Shown in pieces: positions 34,261 through 42,244 of a DNA stretch of 42,500 nucleotides. A program made the position numbers and the translations under genes. The notes beneath the pieces are model-generated. The model was not told the DNA's origin and searched no databases. It worked only from the letters and a program-made list of their open reading frames with translations. The stretch's first letter is position 1, and every line of letters begins with the position of its first letter. The stretch is from Sneathiella litorea (GTDB lineage: Bacteria > Pseudomonadota > Alphaproteobacteria > Sneathiellales > Sneathiellaceae). Where the stretch lies: assembly GCF_009882915.1 (NCBI RefSeq), contig NZ_WTUW01000002.1:515808-558307 (forward strand), written 5' to 3'.

Positions 34261-34278
34261 GTTGTGTATCAGGATTGT

Positions 34279-34977
34279 TTACAAATATGAAGCTCGGACA
34301 ATTGGTGATTTTTTTAGTTCTTCTGACGTGCCCGAAAAAGTTATTTTGCCAATATCCAGAACATATCCGGATTCAGCCGCATCAAGCGCCATGGCGGCGT
34401 TCTGCTCAACCAGAAGAACAGTTGTTCCGTCACCGGTAATTTGCTTTAAAATCCGGAATATCTCCTCAACAAATTTTGGCGCAAGACCCAGCGATGGCTC
34501 ATCAAGCAACAAGACAGATGGCTTCGACATTAATGCCCTGGCAATTGCAAGCATTTGCTGCTCACCGCCCGAAAGAGCTCGGGCAGGTTGTTCAAGGCGA
34601 GATTTAAGGCTTGGAAAAATTTCCAGAAGATACTGCTGCTCTGCACCGATATCCAATGAATTTCGGCGTAGGTAGGCCCCCATTCGAAGGTTATCAGCAA
34701 CACTCATCCCTAGAAACAATTCACGCTGTTCGGGAACTAGAGCTATACCACATTTCAAAGCTTGATCCGGAGTGGTGTTTTCAATTTTCCCACCATTCCA
34801 TTCTATTACACCACTAGATGTAGGCACCAATCCAACAATGCTATTTAGCAAGGTAGATTTGCCCGCGCCATTTGCACCTAAAACCGTCACCACAGATCCG
34901 GTTGGCACATTTATATTTACATCACGGAGAACTTCTTTGCCGTCATACCCGGCATGGAGATTACGTACTGTAAGCAT
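34279..34977 (-). CDS. livF: Branched-chain-type ABC transporter ATPase (LivF), module D
   Basis: The 232-residue ATPase has Walker A GANGAGKST, signature LSGGEQQM, Walker B VLLLDEPSLGLAP and LLVEQNAAMAL. It is the last gene of the module D operon and overlaps livG by 17 bp. Its 3' end lies close to the truncated IS copy 4, but the C-terminus (ELKKSPIVRASYL) has the normal family form, so it is probably complete. A short IS-terminus-like stretch inside its 3' end is coding and coincidental. Confidence 0.9.
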   Translation of the reverse strand: MLTVRNLHAGYDGKEVLRDVNINVPTGSVVTVLGANGAGKSTLLNSIVGLVPTSSGVIEWNGGKIENTTPDQALKCGIALVPEQRELFLGMSVADNLRMGAYLRRNSLDIGAEQQYLLEIFPSLKSRLEQPARALSGGEQQMLAIARALMSKPSVLLLDEPSLGLAPKFVEEIFRILKQITGDGTTVLLVEQNAAMALDAAESGYVLDIGKITFSGTSEELKKSPIVRASYL

Positions 34978-35749
34978 CTGCTGCCTTTTCTCCCAGATAG
35001 GCCTTGATTACTTCTGCTGATTCTCGAATTTCCTTCGGAGCCCCATCAGCGATTTTGTGGCCAAAATTTAGAACACTGATCCTGTCGGAAATTGCCATTA
35101 CCAACGCCATAACATGATCAATAATCAATATCGTCAAACCCTGGTTGGTTTTGAGTTCCCGGAGTATGGCTATCAAATCCTCTACCTCCGCGGCTCTTAG
35201 CCCTGCGGCGGGCTCATCTAGCAATAGAAGCTTCGGGCGCGTGGCTAGTGCTCTTGCGATTTCCAAACGACGTTGCTTGCCAAATGGTAAAATCCCTGCA
35301 GAACTTGTTTCATCATCCCCCAAACCAACTAGTTTGAGAAGTTCCCTTGCGGCTTCATCAGCTTCGGCGTCAGATTTTTTCCATTGCTTCGTATGCAGGG
35401 CGCTGTTGATAACCCCGCAGGCATGGAACCGATCCAGTCCCACTTTCACATTTTCAAGTGCGGTCATTTCTTTGAATAGTTCAGTATTCTGAAAGGTCCT
35501 CGCAACTCCCTTGGCGTTGATTTCGTGACCTGCCAAGCCACTTAACCGCTCGCCTTCAAACGACACATCACCCTTCGTTGCGGAATAAATACCTGATATC
35601 ACGTTGAGTAATGTACTTTTGCCGGCACCGTTGGGTCCGATCACAGCATGTATAGTACCCGGAGTTACTTCCAGTGACACATCACTGAGAGCAATGATGC
35701 CTCCGAATTGAACTGTTACATTGTTTACCCCTAATATGTTAGCTTCCAA
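34961..35749 (-). CDS. livG: Branched-chain-type ABC transporter ATPase (LivG), module D
   Basis: The 262-residue LivG-type ATPase has Walker A GPNGAGKST, Walker B LLLLDEPAAGL and the H-loop in IIDHVMALV. The signature reads LPFGKQRRLE, a LivG-type variant. The frame extends to 35776 with TTG, but I chose the TTG at 35749, because AGGAGAG is placed 6-12 bases before it; no ATG start exists in this region. It overlaps the livM end by 11 bp. Confidence 0.85.
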   Translation of the reverse strand: MEANILGVNNVTVQFGGIIALSDVSLEVTPGTIHAVIGPNGAGKSTLLNVISGIYSATKGDVSFEGERLSGLAGHEINAKGVARTFQNTELFKEMTALENVKVGLDRFHACGVINSALHTKQWKKSDAEADEAARELLKLVGLGDDETSSAGILPFGKQRRLEIARALATRPKLLLLDEPAAGLRAAEVEDLIAILRELKTNQGLTILIIDHVMALVMAISDRISVLNFGHKIADGAPKEIRESAEVIKAYLGEKAADAYST

Positions 35750-36698
35750 CGGACTCTCTCCTGCTTTTGAAAACAATCTTTTTCAAGTTTTCAATATCAA
35801 TCAAGCTTGCCAATCCCTTTGGCCGAAGCACGATAAAGCCCAACAACATAATCCCGAATACCAGCCCCAGATAGGTTTGGAACGTCTGGAGAAACTCCGG
35901 GAGAAACACAAATACAGTTGTGCCGATTATTGCTCCGAAAGGAGACAAAAGTCCGCCAACAACGGCAATTGCCAAATAGTAAACCGTTTGCGTAATACCA
36001 AACTGTGCAGGATCAAGATAAGTAACCAAAATAGCAAGCAAACCGCCACCTATAGCGCCAAGAAAAGCGCTGGCTGCAAATGCAGAAGCCTTGTAAACAA
36101 GGATATTTACGCCCATGGCTTCTGCGGCAATTTCACTCTGGCGAATAGCTGCGAAAACACGCCCGGTTCGCGAATTATTCAAATTTATTACGACTATGAA
36201 AAGCAGAGCAGTAATCGGAACAATTAAATAATATAACTCAGCACCGGTTGAAAGTGACTTGCCGAACAACTCGAAAGACGGGACAGGCATACCTGCTGCC
36301 CCTCCCGTGACCGCATCCGCATGGACGAGAGCCAGCTGAACTATCGCAGTAAATGCCATTGTTGTCAGCGCGAGGTAGTGCCCTTCAACGCGTAAAGTCA
36401 TCAGGCCAAGCAAGAAACCAACTGTTGCCACCAGTACGGCAACCAAAGGAATCCCAAGCCATAGTGGTACACCCCAATTTGTCGCCAGTATTGCTGCTCC
36501 GTACCCGCCCAATGCGACAAATGCTGATTGCCCTAATGAGATTTGCCCTGCAATACCGGTAACTATTACCAAGCCCAAGACGATGAGCGATGTAACCGCA
36601 ATCAAACAAAATTGATATAGGTTATAATCAGCAAATAGTTTCGGAATTAGGAAAAACATTGCAATACCCAGTACCGAAAATATTATTCGTAAACGCAT
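35739..36698 (-). CDS. livM: Branched-chain-type ABC transporter permease (LivM), module D
   Basis: The 319-residue permease is of the LivM type, with several hydrophobic helices, GQISLGQSAFVALGGYGAA and the coupling loop GRVFAAIRQSEIAAEAMG. It starts 4 bp after the livH stop and overlaps livG at the end. Its length is typical. Confidence 0.9.
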   Translation of the reverse strand: MRLRIIFSVLGIAMFFLIPKLFADYNLYQFCLIAVTSLIVLGLVIVTGIAGQISLGQSAFVALGGYGAAILATNWGVPLWLGIPLVAVLVATVGFLLGLMTLRVEGHYLALTTMAFTAIVQLALVHADAVTGGAAGMPVPSFELFGKSLSTGAELYYLIVPITALLFIVVINLNNSRTGRVFAAIRQSEIAAEAMGVNILVYKASAFAASAFLGAIGGGLLAILVTYLDPAQFGITQTVYYLAIAVVGGLLSPFGAIIGTTVFVFLPEFLQTFQTYLGLVFGIMLLGFIVLRPKGLASLIDIENLKKIVFKSRRESVGS

Positions 36699-36702
36699 CT
36701 GA

Positions 36703-37569
36703 TTACACCTTCTTCACCGAGAGTATTCCGAGCAACCCCTGAGGTCGAACCAGAACAACTAGGATTAATATTCCGTAGCTAATCATGTCTTTTAGAGCGC
36801 TGGATATATAGGCCCCGACAAGTGTTTCGATTACACCCAGCAGAATACCTCCGACGACGGCGCCGGTTAGGCTGTTAAATCCTCCCAGAATTGCCGCCAC
36901 AAACCCTTTGATGCCGATCAGGCCCATTTCAGGAGATAAAGTTAGTACCGGCGCAACCAGAATCCCGGCAACTGTCGCAATGACCGAAGCGAGCATCCAA
37001 ATCGAAGAGAAAACGCCCGAAACACTGACCCCGACTAGGCTTGCCCCAGTGCGGTTATCACAGGCCGCAATTATTGACTTACCGCGAAACGTCCTCTCAA
37101 ATAAAAAGAAAAGTAGACAAAGGAGCGCAAGCGAAACACCAACAATCGCCAAGTTGGCGGGGACGAGTAAAATACCACCTAAATCAAATGAAGATGACGT
37201 CAAGAGGAACGGAAACGACCAGGCGTTTGGTCCCATATAAGCCCTCAGGAACTCTCTCATCACAGTTCCAAGTGCTAATGTTGCTATGATCTGGACAAGC
37301 AGCGGGGCATTTCGCAACGGTCGCATCAAGCCGTTATAAATTGCCCAACCAAGGAAAGCAGAAGCAAACAACGCGACAATTACCGCTGGCCAAAACGGCA
37401 GACCCGTTAGGAACTGAATGATAAGCACGAGGTATGCGCCGAAAGTTACCTGATCTCCATAGCCAAAATGCACGACACCTGTGCCTTTATGGATCAGTAC
37501 GAAACCTAGCGCTACCAACGCATAAACGGCCCCTGCCGTAACTGAACTAGCTAATAATTGTCCGAGCAT
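36703..37569 (-). CDS. livH: Branched-chain-type ABC transporter permease (LivH), module D
   Basis: The 288-residue LivH-type permease has the pattern AVYALVALGFVLIHKGTG followed by HFGYGDQVTFGAY, and GIKGFVAAILGGFNSLTGAV near the end. It starts 1 bp after the stop of the RidA-like gene, so transport and metabolic genes form one transcript. Confidence 0.9.
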   Translation of the reverse strand: MLGQLLASSVTAGAVYALVALGFVLIHKGTGVVHFGYGDQVTFGAYLVLIIQFLTGLPFWPAVIVALFASAFLGWAIYNGLMRPLRNAPLLVQIIATLALGTVMREFLRAYMGPNAWSFPFLLTSSSFDLGGILLVPANLAIVGVSLALLCLLFFLFERTFRGKSIIAACDNRTGASLVGVSVSGVFSSIWMLASVIATVAGILVAPVLTLSPEMGLIGIKGFVAAILGGFNSLTGAVVGGILLGVIETLVGAYISSALKDMISYGILILVVLVRPQGLLGILSVKKV

Positions 37570-37570
37570 G

Positions 37571-37963
37571 TTAGTCTCTTAGGACTGCAAGTGCCTTAAT
37601 TTCGATCAGAGCATCAGGCCGCACCAGACCTTTTACAACCACGCCTGTTGCTGCTGGCCAAGGAGGACCATTAAATATTTCTCTACGAAGGTCCGCAGTC
37701 TTGTTGTATTCTTCCAAAGACAAAACATAATCTGTTGTCTCAACAATATTTTCGATGCTCCCTCCAACCTGATTAAGGACCATTTCAAATTTTTTGAAGA
37801 TTTGGCGTGTCTGCGCAACTATATCACCGGGACCAACTATTTTACCTTTTTCATCAGTCGCGGTCGTCCCGGACAGGAACACCATATTTCCTACTTTTAC
37901 CCCTTGAGAGAACGTAAAAGCAGCAGGCCAGTTATCGGCACAAATTGGTTCATAAACTACCAT
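37571..37963 (-). CDS. RidA-family protein without the catalytic arginine
   Basis: The 130-residue protein has the RidA (YjgF/YER057c/UK114) fold, with LSGTTATDEKGKIVG and the C-terminal ALIEIKALAVL strand. In active RidA enamine/imine deaminases the motif before this strand is PARS with the catalytic Arg105. Here it is PAATGVVV, with Ala105 instead. It may therefore lack standard deaminase activity and bind or process another intermediate. It starts directly at the stop of the acyl-CoA synthetase gene, with AGGAGA inside that gene as ribosome binding site, so production is probably coupled. Its role in this operon is unknown. Confidence 0.85.
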   Translation of the reverse strand: MVVYEPICADNWPAAFTFSQGVKVGNMVFLSGTTATDEKGKIVGPGDIVAQTRQIFKKFEMVLNQVGGSIENIVETTDYVLSLEEYNKTADLRREIFNGPPWPAATGVVVKGLVRPDALIEIKALAVLRD

Positions 37964-39601
37964 TTATTTTTCTCCTGACATTGTTTGCCGAAGGGCAAAT
38001 CTTTGAATTTTTCCAGTTTCTGTTTTTGGTAAGCTTTCAACGTATTCAATTTCTCTTGGGTATTGATGTTTGCCAACATTGTCCCTGACAAGCTGGACCA
38101 GCTTTTCATCTAATTCCGCACTACCACTAAAGCCAGGCTTTAGAACAACATAGGCCTTTACAATTTCGCCCCGCATCTGATCGGGCTTTCCGACCACCGC
38201 TGCTTCAGCAACGGCCGGATGTTTGAGCAACACGCTTTCGATCTCAAACGGACCAATCCTGTACCCAGAACTCTTAATGATGTCATCCGATCGCCCCTCA
38301 AACCAGAAGTAGCCGTCGTCGTCTTGATAGGCCAGATCTCCGGTCACTATCCAGCCGCGCTTCTTCAATCTGGAAGATGCTTCTGGATCGCGCCAGTAGC
38401 TCGTCCAGTAACGGCAATCCGGGTTAAACTTTTTTGCGAGCAATCCGACTTCGCCGCTCGGCAATTCAGCGCCATCCTTGTCAATAATGGCCATTTCATA
38501 ACCTGGAGAGGGTAATCCCATGGAGCCCGGGCGGACGTCCATATCAATGGAATTATGATTACCAATTGGAAGTGCCAATTCAGTTGCGCCAAAGTGATCC
38601 ATTGGCGTAACGCCCAATATTCTTTGAAAAGACTCGATAACCTTAGCATTCAATGGCTCGCCACAGCTCGAGATAGACCGTATTGTGTGAAGAGAATCAC
38701 GTATATTCTGTTCTTCTAGGGTCAGGATTGTACGCAACAAAGTTGGTGTCGTGGCCACATTAGTAATTTTAAAACGCTCTACGACAGACATGAACATTTC
38801 TGCAGTCGGGTTTTGCTCGATCGTCACAACTGTCCTGCCTGCGGCAATGGCACCTAAATAGCATACGAAGCCATATCCCCATCCTGGGTCGCCAGTAGGC
38901 CAGAATACATCTCCTTCAGCTAAATCAAGCCCATAGTTAATATATGGATAGATAGCTGAAAGAAAATTGACAGCAATTACACCGCCCTTTGGCTGGCCTG
39001 TTGATCCTGATGTATAGATAATAGCTGCAGGATCTTCTCGGTTTCTGGTAACGTTCCTAAATTCTATACTCTGCTCTGAAACCGCTTCGTGATAATCAAG
39101 AACTGAAACTGGGAGTGGCTCATTACTATCTGTGACCACAATTAGTTTGCAGGAAATCGAAGACGGCAATTGATCCATAAAATTGCCGTGAGTAACAAGA
39201 ACGGTAGCATCGGAATGAGATAGCCTAAATTCTACTGCCTCCTGCCCGAACCCTGTAAACACAGGGACATAAACAGCCCCCGCTTTGAGTGTGCCGATGA
39301 TGGCAATTACAACCTCAATGCCTCTTGGCATAAAGCCTGCCACTCGATCTCCGGGATTAACACCCAACTTAAAAAGTAAATTTGCAAATTGATTGCTGGC
39401 TTTAGAAAGCTCACTAAAACTCAAACGATCAATTGAACCATCCTTTTTTATCGAGATCAGCGCCGCTGTGTCTTTATCTTCATGCCTGTCAATTATTGAC
39501 AATCCTAAAGATACTTCACCCGCATCATCCCAGCCCAACGACTGACGAACTTGCCCCCAGTTAAAATCTTCTACGGCTTTATTGTAACTACTATATTTCA
39601 T
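37964..39601 (-). CDS. AMP-forming acyl-CoA synthetase (acetyl-CoA synthetase-like)
   Basis: The 545-residue adenylate-forming ligase has P-loop YTSGSTGQPKGG (196-207), FGATEL, VTGDLAYQDDDGYFWFEGR and the C-terminal catalytic Lys531 in ETGKIQR. It resembles the medium-chain or acetyl-CoA synthetase-like group rather than PaaK. It would activate an imported carboxylate to the CoA ester for the MaoC-type hydratase next to it. Spacing is 12 bp from maoC and none to the RidA gene. The substrate is unknown. Confidence 0.88.
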   Translation of the reverse strand: MKYSSYNKAVEDFNWGQVRQSLGWDDAGEVSLGLSIIDRHEDKDTAALISIKKDGSIDRLSFSELSKASNQFANLLFKLGVNPGDRVAGFMPRGIEVVIAIIGTLKAGAVYVPVFTGFGQEAVEFRLSHSDATVLVTHGNFMDQLPSSISCKLIVVTDSNEPLPVSVLDYHEAVSEQSIEFRNVTRNREDPAAIIYTSGSTGQPKGGVIAVNFLSAIYPYINYGLDLAEGDVFWPTGDPGWGYGFVCYLGAIAAGRTVVTIEQNPTAEMFMSVVERFKITNVATTPTLLRTILTLEEQNIRDSLHTIRSISSCGEPLNAKVIESFQRILGVTPMDHFGATELALPIGNHNSIDMDVRPGSMGLPSPGYEMAIIDKDGAELPSGEVGLLAKKFNPDCRYWTSYWRDPEASSRLKKRGWIVTGDLAYQDDDGYFWFEGRSDDIIKSSGYRIGPFEIESVLLKHPAVAEAAVVGKPDQMRGEIVKAYVVLKPGFSGSAELDEKLVQLVRDNVGKHQYPREIEYVESLPKTETGKIQRFALRQTMSGEK

Positions 39602-39613
39602 TATTGTTCACTA

Positions 39614-40084
39614 TTATTTTTCTGACGTAGAATTTTTAAGTAAGTAGCAATGATGACCCTTAGCGACGACTTCATCATGCTGATTGATCTGTCGGATATT
39701 TAAACGGACAAACGCGGTTTCCCCATCACTTTTCTCAGTCACCTCGGCCACCTCAAAAATGCTTTTAAGAGTATCTCCAACAAACACGGGTTTTAGAAAT
39801 TTTGAGCTCTGCTCCAGAAAAGCAACCATTGAATCCTCTAGCCTTTGGGACATGGGAGTAGCTCCTAGCGCTGACATCGATACGATCAACAATCCATGCG
39901 CGAGGCGTCTCCCATAACGAGAGGTAGCCGCATATTCATCATTATAATGAATAGGATGGTTATCCCCCGTTAAGTGAGCGAAGCCTTTAAACTTATCGTC
40001 TCCAATTTCGGTTGGGCATCCTTCAAAGGATTGCCCAACCACAAGATTATTGGCGAAAAGTTGACTTTCTTTGAAATTAGACAT
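39614..40084 (-). CDS. MaoC-like (R)-specific enoyl-CoA hydratase
   Basis: The 156-residue hot-dog-fold protein has the hydratase motif FAHLTGDNHPIHYNDEYAA, with Asp41 and His46 at the catalytic places. The usual Asn after Asp is replaced by His43. It probably adds or removes water on an acyl-CoA of the module D pathway. It lies 12 bp after the binding-protein gene and before the acyl-CoA synthetase. A dehydratase direction is equally possible. Confidence 0.85.
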   Translation of the reverse strand: MSNFKESQLFANNLVVGQSFEGCPTEIGDDKFKGFAHLTGDNHPIHYNDEYAATSRYGRRLAHGLLIVSMSALGATPMSQRLEDSMVAFLEQSSKFLKPVFVGDTLKSIFEVAEVTEKSDGETAFVRLNIRQINQHDEVVAKGHHCYLLKNSTSEK

Positions 40085-40096
40085 TGGCCAATCAAC

Positions 40097-41323
40097 TTAG
40101 TCTGCCGACACGGTGACTGGTAGCAATATACGGGAAAGATCCGACTGGATTTCAATAATCCTTGCGGCTTCATTTCCTTCTCTATCTCCGGGACCAAAAG
40201 TCGTCGGAAGGATCATGTCGGATTCAAAGTTTTTAATTGTTTCCAAAGCTGCAATGAAGCCAGGCTGAGTCAAATCCTTACCGGCTCTCCGCAAGCCTTC
40301 GACGAACACTTGGGCGCCACCATATGCAAGCACATCCCCCAGATCCGGGCGACCTTGGCGAGCTAAGTCAGGGAAGCGAGCTTCAAAGATCTTCCGGAAA
40401 TTTACAGCTGCAGGATCTTCACTTTCCGGCAAAACCTTCAACGTTACAATATTCTGCGCACCTGCCGCAGCTTCTCCGACAATTTCCGGATACTTGCGTC
40501 CACTTGCTGAATTTGACCCCATAATCGTAGCGCCCAAACCTAGCTGTTTAGCCTGCCGGGAGATTATTGCAGACGGATTTGGATAACCATAAATAACTAA
40601 TACATCGGGGTTTTCCTGGATAATTCTGGAAAGCTGAGCAGTAAAGTCCGAGTCGGACAGATTAAACTGCTCATCACTTACCAAACTGCCGTTTCTCTCG
40701 CTCAAACGGTTAATGACCGCCTCACCGCCGCGTTTGCCATATTCATCAGATTGACGGATCAATGCTACCTTCTTGGCTCCCAACTCATCCAGCACATAGT
40801 CAGCAATTGCGCGGCCTTGTTGGTGATCATTCATTGGACCGGTCCTGAAAACATTTTCAATTGGAGGCTCGGTTACAGCTGGAGTTGAGAATACGGAAAC
40901 AAAGGTCGGGGTCCCTTTTGCCTTGAAAGTAGGTATCAACGCCTGACCGATAGCACTTGAAGCTGGCCCGAAAACCGCAAAGACATTCTCTTTCTCTACA
41001 AGCCGCTTATAGGCAGCAATCCCTTTCGGCGGAGATGACTCATCATCCAGAGACACCCATTCAATCTTGCGGCCGTTTATACCACCAGCTTCATTGACTT
41101 CTTCAAATGCCAGCGTAGCCCCTGCTAGGTTACCGGTACCAAAGATAGCCAGAGGTCCTGTCAGACTTCCCAACACGCCAATTTTTAGGGTGTCGTCGGA
41201 AACTCCTGGCGCTTCGGCAACCGCCGTCCCGGCAGTTGACACGAGCAAAGCACACATTATCGCAGAAGCGAGAAGCTTGGCGCGCTTAATTCCTAGCTTT
41301 TTATAACGAAACTCAGAAACCAT
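40097..41323 (-). CDS. Branched-chain-type ABC transporter substrate-binding protein, module D
   Basis: The 408-residue periplasmic binding protein has a signal peptide (ASAIMCALLVSTAGTAVA, residues 19-36) and a type I binding fold starting LKIGVLGSLTGPLA, with VFGPASSAIGQALIPTFK and YGYPNPSAIISRQAK. It delivers the solute of module D to LivHMGF. It is the first gene of the operon, 126 bp from the divergent IclR gene. Unlike module C, no hairpin separates it from the following genes. Confidence 0.9.
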   Translation of the reverse strand: MVSEFRYKKLGIKRAKLLASAIMCALLVSTAGTAVAEAPGVSDDTLKIGVLGSLTGPLAIFGTGNLAGATLAFEEVNEAGGINGRKIEWVSLDDESSPPKGIAAYKRLVEKENVFAVFGPASSAIGQALIPTFKAKGTPTFVSVFSTPAVTEPPIENVFRTGPMNDHQQGRAIADYVLDELGAKKVALIRQSDEYGKRGGEAVINRLSERNGSLVSDEQFNLSDSDFTAQLSRIIQENPDVLVIYGYPNPSAIISRQAKQLGLGATIMGSNSASGRKYPEIVGEAAAGAQNIVTLKVLPESEDPAAVNFRKIFEARFPDLARQGRPDLGDVLAYGGAQVFVEGLRRAGKDLTQPGFIAALETIKNFESDMILPTTFGPGDREGNEAARIIEIQSDLSRILLPVTVSAD

Positions 41324-41340
41324 CCCTTTTCTCCTATTTC

Positions 41341-41371
41341 TCGATTATCGATATTTTATCTTGATTATCGA
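41341..41371. promoter_or_regulatory. Tandem palindromic boxes, probable IclR operator
   Basis: TCGATTATCGA (41341-41351) is a perfect 11-bp palindrome around one T. TTGATTATCGA (41361-41371) repeats it with one changed base, exactly 20 bp further, about two helical turns. The pair lies just upstream of the importer operon (start 41323) and within the divergent region to the IclR gene (start 41450). A further CTAGGTA/TACCTAG inverted pair is at 41383-41389 and 41420-41426. Confidence 0.6.
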
Positions 41372-41449
41372 AAACTATGTATCTAGGTATGCCTCTTGTC
41401 AACCTATTAATGTATCTGTTACCTAGCTAAAAAATGAAGGAGACCACCT

Positions 41450-42244
41450 TTGGCCAAAGATCGTGCAGAGTTACCGTTAGAGCGGTATTTTAGTATTATT
41501 GAGAATATTGCGATTTCCGGATCAGAAATGAATACGTCTGCAATTGCGAAAATCTGCGATTATCCAGTTGGCACCACTCACAGACTGATACAAAATCTTC
41601 TCGAAACACAACTGCTTGAAAAGTCGGATAGTGGAGGTAAAAATTACCAGTTGGGGCAAAGGCTGTTACGGCTTTTGCATGCCGGATCGAATTCCGTGAA
41701 AATTGCGATAGCTGTGCAGCCCATTTTGGACGGCCTCGCGAACGAGCTGAATGATACCTGCTATCTAGCGCGCCTTGTCGGTCATAAGGTTGTATCTGTT
41801 GCCATGGCACATCCGATAGATGATGTTAGAGGTCACATAGTGCCGGGCAGAACACTTGCCCCTAATGTCGCTGCCTCAGCTAAAGCAATTCTCGCATTCC
41901 AATCAGAAGAGATAGTGGGTAAAGCTCTTACCGGCCCCCTTGAAAAGATCGCATCCGAAACAAAGACGGACCGTGAGGAAATCAAGCGTGAGTATTCCAT
42001 CATTCGCGAGAGAAAATACGCAACTTGCTGGAACGAAATGGAAAATGGTTTGGGGGCGGTAGCGGTCCCTATTCCATTACCTATAGTCGGAACAATTTAC
42101 AGTATTGGCGCCGCTGGCTTTATCGATCATTTAAAGAAAACTTCGGAAATAAAAATTGTGGAAGTCCTGAATTCAAAAGTACCACAGCTTGCCAAAGCCT
42201 TAACCGACATTGGTGTCAACAATGGAAGCTTTAATAGTTTCTAA
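41450..42244 (+). CDS. IclR-family transcriptional regulator
   Basis: The 264-residue protein has an N-terminal winged helix-turn-helix (about 8-75; MNTSAIAKICDYPVGTTHRL) and the IclR effector domain (about 85-255; APNVAASAKAILAF and YATCWNEMENGLGAVAVPIP). The start is TTG at 41450, preceded by AAGGAGA; the first in-frame ATG would cut the helix-turn-helix. It is divergent from the module D operon and probably regulates it through the tandem boxes. The TAA stop (42242-42244) lies in sequence shared with the IS elements, so the extreme C-terminus may have been changed by the insertion. Confidence 0.88.
   Translation: MAKDRAELPLERYFSIIENIAISGSEMNTSAIAKICDYPVGTTHRLIQNLLETQLLEKSDSGGKNYQLGQRLLRLLHAGSNSVKIAIAVQPILDGLANELNDTCYLARLVGHKVVSVAMAHPIDDVRGHIVPGRTLAPNVAASAKAILAFQSEEIVGKALTGPLEKIASETKTDREEIKREYSIIRERKYATCWNEMENGLGAVAVPIPLPIVGTIYSIGAAGFIDHLKKTSEIKIVEVLNSKVPQLAKALTDIGVNNGSFNSF

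Noticed and set aside
34311-34332. IS-terminus-like sequence (TTCTTCTGACGTGCC) next to IS copy 4, a possible missing right end
   Set aside because: It lies inside the livF coding frame, where it codes GTSEEL, a usual ATPase sequence, and normal LivF residues continue beyond it. One base is missing against the true termini.
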